From the NCBI GenBank assembly GCA_019636215.1, contig JAHBXZ010000002.1, positions 248,001 to 312,000 on the forward strand: DNA of 64,000 bases, given 5' to 3'. Below, one piece after another: positions 16,164 through 23,222 of the stretch. The position numbers and the translations under genes were made by a program. Numbering within the stretch: position 1 is the first letter of the stretch; every line of letters starts with the position of its first letter. This DNA is from Planctomycetota bacterium (lineage in GTDB: Bacteria; Planctomycetota; UBA8742; UBA2392). A model generated the notes under the pieces. The model was given only the letters and a program-made list of their open reading frames with translations, did not search any database and was not told where the DNA came from.

Positions 16164-16208
16164 GTTGGCTCCGGCGTGATTGCTGCGAACAGAATCGCGC
16201 GCTCGGTG

Positions 16209-16712
16209 TTAGGTTTCGATGTCCTTCATGATGCCGACCTTGATCTTGTACATCTTGGCTTCGACCATCATTTCGATCAGGCGGGCAAACTCTCCGGCGG
16301 GGCAGCGGGCGTCGCAGCGAACATAGATCATGTTCTCGCTGATGCCCTGGGCGTTCAGGCCGGTGTATTCCTTGCCCGGGTCAACCAGGCTGGCCACCTT
16401 GGCCAGAATGCCCTTCATCTCTTCGACGGTCTTGGGGCGGCCTTCACCGAAGCAGAACCAGCCGAACTGTTCCGGCAGGTTGTCGTCGGCCTTGCTCTGG
16501 TTGGCCGGCGCAATGTGCACGGTGAAGATCTTCTTGGCCTGCGGGTCTTCCTCGTTCGCGGCAAGCGCGTCGGGAAGGCGCAGGTTGACGTTGTCCTGGG
16601 TCGTGATCTGGGTGACCACCATGAAGAAGATGATCAGCTGGAAGACCACGTCGATCATCGGGGTCAGGTCGACCTCGACATCGTCCATCTCTTTGCGGCC
16701 TTTGCGTGCCAT
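16209..16712 (-). CDS. exbD: ExbD/TolR-like protein (copy 3, distinct periplasmic domain)
   Basis: 167 residues. The membrane helix VDLTPMIDVVFQLIIFFMVV carries the conserved Asp21. The periplasmic part differs from the other two copies and is nearer ordinary ExbD length. It has NVNLRLPDALAANEE, an IFTVHIAP strand, and MIYVRCDARCPAGEF in place of the usual 'v.i.aD...y..v..vm' ending, followed by MVEAKMYKIKVGIM. The paired cysteines in RCDARC are unusual and could form a periplasmic disulfide. GGAGAATG precedes the ATG. It is the first exbD after exbB, so it is the most likely standard partner. Confidence 0.9.
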   Translation of the reverse strand: MARKGRKEMDDVEVDLTPMIDVVFQLIIFFMVVTQITTQDNVNLRLPDALAANEEDPQAKKIFTVHIAPANQSKADDNLPEQFGWFCFGEGRPKTVEEMKGILAKVASLVDPGKEYTGLNAQGISENMIYVRCDARCPAGEFARLIEMMVEAKMYKIKVGIMKDIET

Positions 16713-16758
16713 GACATTCTCCGGTGCTGCGGTACGTTGTGCTGCGTTACACCCCGGG

Positions 16759-16794
16759 ACAGCGGCCGGGGGCGTTACCGCCCCCGGCGCCTGT
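16759..16794 (-). promoter_or_regulatory. Intergenic RNA hairpin between exbB and exbD
   Basis: GCCGGGGGCG, TTAC loop, CGCCCCCGGC: a perfect 10-bp stem extended by ACAG/CTGT across a small internal loop. No T-tract follows on the minus strand, so a processing or mRNA-stability element fits better than a terminator. It could favour more ExbB than ExbD. Confidence 0.55.
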
Positions 16795-16798
16795 CTGA

Positions 16799-17557
16799 TC
16801 AGCCCTGCTGCTGCTGGGCGGCGTAGGCCGCGATGGTCTCAACCATGTCGTCGGCCACCAGCGCAATCGACACGCCGATGTCCGCGACCTTGTTCTTGAA
16901 GAACCAGAAGAACGTCAGGCCGGGGATGGCGATGCACAGGCCCAGAACCGTGGACAGCAGCGCCAGCGAGATACCGCCGGCCACCATCTTGGGATTCACC
17001 TGGCCGCCCGGCGCATTTTCAATCTGTTCGAAAGACTGCACCATGCCCGTAACCGTGCCGAACAGGCCCATCAGGGGGCCTACGGCCGCGCACAGGGCGA
17101 TCGGCGAGATGTGGAACTCAACCTTGCCCTGTTCTGCGTCCATCATGGCGCCCGCAGCTTCTTTGACGCTGGCCGGGCCGTAGCTGACACGGTTCAGGGC
17201 CGCGCCGATGGTGCGGGTAAGGTAGTTGGGCGCGCTTTCGCAGTACTGCAGTGCGCCTTCCAGGTCGCCTTCATCAATGTAGTTCTGCAGTGCGCCGATT
17301 ACTTCCGGCGGCACGATCTTGTCGCGCTTGACGTTGACGAAGCACTCGATGATCCAGCCGAACATGAACACCGACGTCAGGATGATCACCAGCTGGGTGA
17401 TGATACCCAGCGCGCCCGACGGAATGCCCAGCAGCTTGGCACCCAGAGAATAGCTCTGGCCGCCGTCATCCTGCGCGAACAAGGCCGGCGCAAGCACTGC
17501 CGCGACGGCGAAAATGAAGACGCCTTTGGCTGCCTTCTTGAACATCTCCGAGTTCAT
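16799..17557 (-). CDS. exbB: ExbB/TolQ/MotA-type proton-channel protein
   Basis: 252 residues. It starts with MNSEMFKKAAKGVFIFAVAA, a cleavable-looking signal ending ALFAQ. A first membrane helix follows (ITQLVIILTSVFMFGWII), then a cytoplasmic loop with GDLEGALQYCESAPN. The conserved MotA/ExbB pair of helices contains LCAAVGPLMGLFGTVTGMVQ and GISLALLSTVLGLCIAIPGL. Pentameric ExbB forms the channel and ExbD sits inside. The start is supported by AGAGGGATC; longer upstream starts would overlap the previous gene. It is the only ExbB among three ExbD genes, and the two TPR genes immediately upstream are likely partners. Confidence 0.93.
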   Translation of the reverse strand: MNSEMFKKAAKGVFIFAVAAVLAPALFAQDDGGQSYSLGAKLLGIPSGALGIITQLVIILTSVFMFGWIIECFVNVKRDKIVPPEVIGALQNYIDEGDLEGALQYCESAPNYLTRTIGAALNRVSYGPASVKEAAGAMMDAEQGKVEFHISPIALCAAVGPLMGLFGTVTGMVQSFEQIENAPGGQVNPKMVAGGISLALLSTVLGLCIAIPGLTFFWFFKNKVADIGVSIALVADDMVETIAAYAAQQQQG

Positions 17558-17699
17558 AGATCCCTCTTTGGACGGAAAAGATTGTGTGTCGGGCCAAATG
17601 GCCCGCATCATCCTGGTTATGCCCTGCCCGGTACTGGCTAAAAACGACCCTGTCAGAAAATGGTTCAAGCCGGCCTGAAAAATCCTTGTCACAACCGCG

Positions 17700-19019
17700 T
17701 CATTCCGCGAGCTTGAACTTTGTGATTCGCTTCTCAATCTCCACCAGCTTTTCGTCGGATGCCGCCTTGGACTTTGGCAGCTGCTGCAGCAGCTCCGACT
17801 GGTACTTTTCGGCCAGGCGCGCGTAGTTGTTGGCCACGTCGGCCTTCTGGCCATTAAGTTCCGCCAAGGTTGAGGCCGCATTGGCCGCGCCCAGCAGGGC
17901 CATGCTGCGGATCTCATCGTCGGCACGGAACACCGACAACGCGGTACTGAAGTTCGACAGTGCCACCGACCACTCGGGTATGGACTTGGCGCGGGCCGCA
18001 TCCACCATGCCCTGGCCCAGATAGCTGCCCGCCGTCAGGTACGCGACATCGGGATTGATCCAGTTATTGCGGGGCGGCGCGGCGTTGGTGATGTCGTGGC
18101 CGCCTTCCCAGGCGCGGATTGCCTCAAAGAACTTGGCACGCGCGCCGGAGAGGTCACCCTCACGGATCTGCATGAAGCCCACCTTCAACTGCGCTTCGTT
18201 GCTGGCGCGGCTGGGGCGTCCGCCTTCCTTCTGCAGCGCGGTGCGGGCCATCTGGTCGTAGGCTTCACGGGCGGACTTGTAGTCCTTTGCGTTTTCGCTG
18301 TGGTCGGCCAGCGCGCGCAGTGCACGCAGCGACCAGTCATAGTACTGCGACTTGCCCGATGAGCCTGCCAGTGAAGCGCACAGCTCGATCAACGGCTTGA
18401 ACGCCTGGTCGTTGGCCTTGGTCGTGTCCTTCAACGCCAGGTACGACATGCCCAGGCCCGTCAACCCATCCAGGTACAGGCGGTGCAGGCCGCCGGCCTC
18501 GGCGATGTCCTTGCCGCCTACCACGGACCTGAAGCGCGCGCGGATGCCGCCTGGGGCGGGCTTCTCTTCGCACTTCTTCAGATACTCAATGTACTTGGCC
18601 ACGGCCTGGTCATGCTGGCCCTGCAGCGCAAGCCCCGCCGCCAGGTAATAGCGGCAGGCGTGCTGCACGCGCTCCCATTCATCGGCGTTCAGTCCGGCCG
18701 GGGCAGCGCCACTGAGGAAACTGTTGGCATCGGCGACCATCTTGGTGCCGTTGCCGCCGGCGAGCTTGCGGGCCATGCCGTTGAACTCGTCCATGCCGGT
18801 AACGGAATAGCGCACCTGGATGACGTCCCACAATTCGATGCGCGCGCCGGGCTGGCGCTGTTCGCGCTGCCACTCGATGCCCGAAATGGTCTCTTTATCA
18901 ATGGCAAAGGCCTCCTGCGATTTGCCGTCACGCAGGTCAATGCCGCCCTTGGCGGCGTGCAGCGACCCGGCAACCAGCACCAGCGCAAGCGCCACAGGGA
19001 TGTGTCTGGAAATGTTCAT
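17700..19019 (-). CDS. Exported TPR-type protein in the ExbB/ExbD cluster
   Basis: 439 residues. A Sec signal (RHIPVALALVLVAGSLHA) ends near residue 22. After a small beta-containing region (IDKETISGIEWQREQRQPGA), the rest is alpha-helical with TPR-like units, e.g. HACRYYLAAGLALQGQHDQA and AEAGGLHRLYLDGLTGLGMS. It lacks catalytic signatures and probably acts in the periplasm as a scaffold. AAGGAGAACAGC precedes the ATG, and only 20 bases separate it from the giant TPR gene upstream. It lies between that gene and exbB, so I infer it belongs to the same energised envelope complex. Confidence 0.75.
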   Translation of the reverse strand: MNISRHIPVALALVLVAGSLHAAKGGIDLRDGKSQEAFAIDKETISGIEWQREQRQPGARIELWDVIQVRYSVTGMDEFNGMARKLAGGNGTKMVADANSFLSGAAPAGLNADEWERVQHACRYYLAAGLALQGQHDQAVAKYIEYLKKCEEKPAPGGIRARFRSVVGGKDIAEAGGLHRLYLDGLTGLGMSYLALKDTTKANDQAFKPLIELCASLAGSSGKSQYYDWSLRALRALADHSENAKDYKSAREAYDQMARTALQKEGGRPSRASNEAQLKVGFMQIREGDLSGARAKFFEAIRAWEGGHDITNAAPPRNNWINPDVAYLTAGSYLGQGMVDAARAKSIPEWSVALSNFSTALSVFRADDEIRSMALLGAANAASTLAELNGQKADVANNYARLAEKYQSELLQQLPKSKAASDEKLVEIEKRITKFKLAE

Positions 19020-19039
19020 GGCTGTTCTCCTTGGCGGCC

Positions 19040-22000
19040 CTAGCTGATCTTCAACCCTGCCTGTTTGCAGGCGGCTTCCAGTTCGTCCGTCAGCACTTTC
19101 AACCTTGCCAGGTAGGCCTTGGTTTCCTCGTTCAGATACACAGCCGACAGCAGGCTTTCGTTGCGGCCCGCCGTCACTGCCTCTGAGAAGTGCTTTTCAA
19201 CGCCGCCGCGCACAGGATCGGTCGGGGTTGCGGTCTTGGCGTACTTGCCCAGCCACACGGCGCCCAGCTGCATCCACGACAGCAGTGCGTCGCGGAACTC
19301 CGAGCGATACTGGTAGTTGTCCAGGCGCTTGAAGCTGCTCCACAGGCGCAGGTGAATGTCGCGGGCATGCCACAGCGCGCTCTGGCGCGTGGTGGGCACG
19401 GCCTGCACCGGATCGGTCTTGTCGACTTCCAGCGCCGTGTTGTACTGGTTGGCGTACTTGGGCCACTCGACCTTGATTTCCTCGGGCGAGGCCTCAAGCA
19501 ACTGGAAGATCTCGGCCATGTTCTGGCCGACGTACAGGTAGTATTCCTCAATCTCGGTCTGGAAGCGAAGCTTGAACGCCTTGTTGCCGATCTCGTTGGC
19601 GTCGCGCACCAGGTTGAAGCACCAGCAGCGGCGCATCAGCAGTGCCGCGCGCCGCAGGTCATCGGCCACCGGCTTCTGCTTGTAACGCTCCAGGTAGGCC
19701 TTGCCCAACTGGTACTTGATCGCCAGTTCCTCGCCGGACCTCGCGCGGCCGACTTCTTTGCTTTGGCGGCCGACCTCAATCTCCTCTTCCTTGCCGTAAT
19801 CACGCGTGGTGCCGTGCTTATCGACGTACTCCTGCAGGTAACGGATGGCGTTGCCCCAGTCGCGTACACGGAAGTACTGTTCGCCCAGTGTGCGCAGGGC
19901 TTTCTGGTCCAGGCCTTCGGCGGCCTTGCCGGTGCGAACCCGGTATTCCTCGAAGTACTTCAGGATGCGGGTAATCAGCGGGCGGTTGCGTTCGTCAATG
20001 TCGGCCGCAACCTTTTCCAAGAAGCCGCCGAACTCATAGATGAACACCACACCCTGGAAGTAGCGCAGCTGTTCCGTGTCGATGCTGATGGCGGTAAACA
20101 GCGACGAGACCGCCTGGGCCTGGTCGTCGGGCAGGCCGGGCTTGTCGCGCAGGGCGCGCAGGCGGGTCAGCAATTCCAGGTTGTCGACGCCGGCGATTTC
20201 CTTTTCGACCAGCGCCTTGCCGGCCTTGTAGGCGTCCTTCTTGAGCATGTCGTCCAGCGACGCGCGCACGGCCTCGCCCCAGCGCGCGGGTGACTCCTGT
20301 GCCTGGGCGTCCCAGCGCTGCTTGAGCAGCGGCAGCACGTCGGGCAGCAGTTCATTCAGGTTCTTGTGGTTGTCGCTTTCGAAGATGGCCTTCATGATCC
20401 AGTGGTCCCAGAAGTGCTGGGCCAGGATGCGGTGCTTTTCGATGTCGGACTTTGCCTCTGCGAACTTCTTGGCGCCATCAGGATCGCGCGAGGCGTCCAC
20501 GCCGTTGAAGGCACCTTTCTTCAACTGGTTGCTGCGCGAGCGCAGGCCCGAAGCCACATGCATCATGCTGTTGCTGCGCGGCTGCACAGCATCGATGATC
20601 AGTGTGTAGACAAACGCCACCATCTTGCCGATTTCGGCGGTGTCGTTGGGGAATGCTTCCAGGTACGCCAGGTAGGCTTCTTCAGCGCCGTCGGCATCTT
20701 TGCCGTCGTACAGGGCGTAGAACGCCATCTGCAGCGCCTTCTGCTTGTAAACGTCGCGGCCTTCCAGGTGGGTGCCGAACAACTTCCAGAACTGCGAAAG
20801 AATGCGCAGTGCGTCTGGCCGCATCTGCTCCTTCATGGCGGCACGGGCCGCAGCATCGCCCATGGATTCCACGGGGTTGCGCAGGACGTAGGCGTACAGG
20901 TACAGGGCCACGCCCAGGCGGCGGGCATCGGTGTCGGCCTCGCCCCTGCCGGATGGGTTTGCCTGCAACCACTTGGTGTTGCGCAGTGCCGCCACGGCAA
21001 AGATGCCGTCGAGATAATCCGGGTTGGCCTTGTCCTTCAGCAAGGGCTCTATCTCGGCCCAGTTGCGCAGTGCCTCGGTCAGGAAGTACTTCTTGAAGTA
21101 GTACACGGCCTTGTGCCAGTTCGCCGCCGGGCCGGCGGTGTTGCGATCCATGATGACAGCCCAGTGCGATTCGTGGCCCTTCCACATGCTTTCCGGAAGG
21201 CGGGCGAGGTCCGTCGCGTGTCGATCACGCTGCACGGCAAACCATTCGTCTGATTCGCGGTCTTCGCGCGGGCCGGTGCTGCTGATGCGCTGGCTTTGCG
21301 CGTCATAGGCCAGGTTGTAGTAGGCCTGTGCTGTGTAGTTCAAGCCCAGGTAGAACTTGCGATAGGTCACCGGCATGGAGGCAAAGCGCACGGCGGCCTG
21401 GCCGTACGTCTTGTCGTTGTACATCTTGACGGTGTTGCCGTAGTTGTTTTCCAGGATGGCTTCTTCGCCGCCCAGCTTGGCCTTCCAGTCTTTGCTTTGG
21501 GCCGCCAGTTTTTCGAACTCGCGGTTGCCCGGTTCCCCGAACTTGGGGTGCACCAGAAAGCCGGCGTTCTTGGCAAACTCGTCGGCCATCTTGCTGGGGA
21601 ACTCATACAGCGACTTGCCGTCCTTGATCAGCTCGGAGCGGTTGAGCATGTGCGCCGGCACAGTGCTTTCTTCGGTGAACTTGCCGCGGAAGTATGCCGT
21701 ACGCGCACAGGCTTCGCGGTACACCATCGCAGCATCCAGAAAGCGCCACATACGGGCGTAGATGTCGCCCGCGCGCTCCAGGCAGGCCGGGCCGTATGTT
21801 TCAAAGGTGACCAGGTCTGTGCAGCTTGCCAGCAGGGACTGGTGCGCCTGGGCCAGGCGGATCATCACCGAAACCGACAGCGCCGCCAATTCCTTGTAAG
21901 CGGTGGTCGCGCACTTGAAGCGAAGCTCGTTGTCCAGCTTGTCGCGCGCAGCAATATCGGCCAGCACGGTCAGTGCCTGGCGGCGGAAACCGGGGTCGCG

Positions 22001-23047
22001 GTCCTGCGCCAGGCGGAACAGCGACTCAATGGCACTTTCGATCAGCTTGGGGTCGCCCATCTTGATCAGCGCCGAAATACGGTAAAGCTGGAACGACTTG
22101 AACAGCGGGTCGAGCTCGCGGAACTGCCCGTAGCGCGAGAAAGCTTCGGTGTAAAGGTCAATGCACTGCTTCAGGTAGCGCGGGTCGTAGTCAAGGTCGG
22201 TGGTCTGGATTTCAGCCGCGCGCAGGTACCCGTTGCGCAGGGCAAACCCGCCCGAATAATCGTTGGGCGCTGCGATGTCGGCCACGTACTTCACCAGGTC
22301 GATGAACTTACCGACGGCGGCTTCCAGCTTGCCGCGGGCGATTTCCATGTCGCCCTGCAGCTCATAGCTGAGAATCAGCTCCTCGGTGGGGTCGTCCAGG
22401 CCGAACTGGAAGTCGTCCAGCTTCTTGCCGCACTCCACCAGCAGCGCGTTGCGGCTGTCGGAGCCCATCTCATAGGTCAGAGACTTCACGTAGAAACCGG
22501 CGCAGTAATTGAAATACGTCTTGCTGAAGATCGGGTAGACCTTCTTGAAGCGCCCCTCATCGTTGCGGAATGCCTCCATGGCAGCCTGCGAGGCCGCCAG
22601 CGCGGTGATGGCCTTGTCGCAGAAGTCGCGGGCGCTTTCCGGGTTGGTGCGCTGCATCGCCTTGGCCACGGCAAGCTGCATCAGCGCCTTGTCGAGAATG
22701 CCCTGGTAGTCGTCTTCGGCGGGGTTGCCAAAAATCTTCAGGGCTTCTTCGTAGCGGTCGTTGCGGGCATTGTCGTCGCCGTCCTGCGAGTAGACGAAGT
22801 CGGCCTCGTGCTTCATTACGTCGGCGCGGGCCTGGCGGGCGCGACGCTTTTCGGCGTCGGTGCCCGTCTTCATCGCCTTGTCGAGGACCTCATAGGCCTC
22901 GGGGTACATGCGCAGGCGCGTACCCAGGTAACGTCCGTATTCGGACATATCGCGTGCCGACAGCGCGCCAGGCGCGGCCAGCAGCAATCCGAACAGCAGA
23001 AACAAAGAGACACGAGCAGAACGCAACAACTTCTGGGAAAGGGACAT
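19040..23047 (-). CDS. Giant exported TPR-like protein (1335 aa)
   Basis: 1335 residues, nearly all alpha-helical. A Sec signal (SARVSLFLLFGLLLAAPGAL, then SARD) is cut near residue 31. Repeated 'A...Y..A....Y' helical pairs run throughout, e.g. RNDRYEEALKIFG, CIDLYTEAFSRYGQF, EQYFRVRDWGNAIRYLQEYV and EEAYLAYLEAFPND, giving a long superhelix. There is no transmembrane anchor after the signal and no enzymatic motif. I use the ATG at MSLSQKLL, preceded by GGAGAAGGTG; the frame is open 16 codons further. It heads the TPR-TPR-ExbB-ExbD unit behind its own promoter. A periplasmic scaffold moved or held by ExbB/ExbD is my inference. Confidence 0.78.
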   Translation of the reverse strand: MSLSQKLLRSARVSLFLLFGLLLAAPGALSARDMSEYGRYLGTRLRMYPEAYEVLDKAMKTGTDAEKRRARQARADVMKHEADFVYSQDGDDNARNDRYEEALKIFGNPAEDDYQGILDKALMQLAVAKAMQRTNPESARDFCDKAITALAASQAAMEAFRNDEGRFKKVYPIFSKTYFNYCAGFYVKSLTYEMGSDSRNALLVECGKKLDDFQFGLDDPTEELILSYELQGDMEIARGKLEAAVGKFIDLVKYVADIAAPNDYSGGFALRNGYLRAAEIQTTDLDYDPRYLKQCIDLYTEAFSRYGQFRELDPLFKSFQLYRISALIKMGDPKLIESAIESLFRLAQDRDPGFRRQALTVLADIAARDKLDNELRFKCATTAYKELAALSVSVMIRLAQAHQSLLASCTDLVTFETYGPACLERAGDIYARMWRFLDAAMVYREACARTAYFRGKFTEESTVPAHMLNRSELIKDGKSLYEFPSKMADEFAKNAGFLVHPKFGEPGNREFEKLAAQSKDWKAKLGGEEAILENNYGNTVKMYNDKTYGQAAVRFASMPVTYRKFYLGLNYTAQAYYNLAYDAQSQRISSTGPREDRESDEWFAVQRDRHATDLARLPESMWKGHESHWAVIMDRNTAGPAANWHKAVYYFKKYFLTEALRNWAEIEPLLKDKANPDYLDGIFAVAALRNTKWLQANPSGRGEADTDARRLGVALYLYAYVLRNPVESMGDAAARAAMKEQMRPDALRILSQFWKLFGTHLEGRDVYKQKALQMAFYALYDGKDADGAEEAYLAYLEAFPNDTAEIGKMVAFVYTLIIDAVQPRSNSMMHVASGLRSRSNQLKKGAFNGVDASRDPDGAKKFAEAKSDIEKHRILAQHFWDHWIMKAIFESDNHKNLNELLPDVLPLLKQRWDAQAQESPARWGEAVRASLDDMLKKDAYKAGKALVEKEIAGVDNLELLTRLRALRDKPGLPDDQAQAVSSLFTAISIDTEQLRYFQGVVFIYEFGGFLEKVAADIDERNRPLITRILKYFEEYRVRTGKAAEGLDQKALRTLGEQYFRVRDWGNAIRYLQEYVDKHGTTRDYGKEEEIEVGRQSKEVGRARSGEELAIKYQLGKAYLERYKQKPVADDLRRAALLMRRCWCFNLVRDANEIGNKAFKLRFQTEIEEYYLYVGQNMAEIFQLLEASPEEIKVEWPKYANQYNTALEVDKTDPVQAVPTTRQSALWHARDIHLRLWSSFKRLDNYQYRSEFRDALLSWMQLGAVWLGKYAKTATPTDPVRGGVEKHFSEAVTAGRNESLLSAVYLNEETKAYLARLKVLTDELEAACKQAGLKIS

Positions 23048-23109
23048 GCGCACCTTCTCCGGTAGGCCCCGGTCGGGGTTGCACCATGCGAACAAGCAGA
23101 GGGAGCAAC

Positions 23110-23138
23110 CTTATAACGGCTATAACGGTTGAATCCAA
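23110..23138 (-). promoter_or_regulatory. Candidate promoter for the TPR/ExbB/ExbD cluster
   Basis: On the minus strand TTGGAT, 17 bases, TATAAG (5 of 6 in the -10). Transcription would begin about 55 bases before the giant TPR gene. Two copies of TATAACGG lie in the spacer. Confidence 0.5.
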
Positions 23139-23180
23139 CGGTGGTTCGGAAAAGTTGCGGACAGATGGCCGGCAATGAAA

Positions 23181-23207
23181 CAGCCCCCGGCAAAGTGCCG
23201 GGGGCTG
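23181..23207 (-). terminator. Terminator after the secretin gene
   Basis: A 12-bp stem CAGCCCCCGGCA / TGCCGGGGGCTG with AAG loop, followed on the minus strand by TTTCATT. It isolates the secretin gene from the TPR/ExbB cluster. Confidence 0.8.
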
Positions 23208-23222
23208 CATGAATGGCAGGAA

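Noticed and set aside
21296..23065. Long open frame antisense to the giant TPR gene (589 codons)
   Set aside because: It lies wholly opposite a gene with a signal peptide, repeats and a good ribosome binding site. Such long antisense frames are expected where third codon positions are GC-rich. The translation shows no domain.
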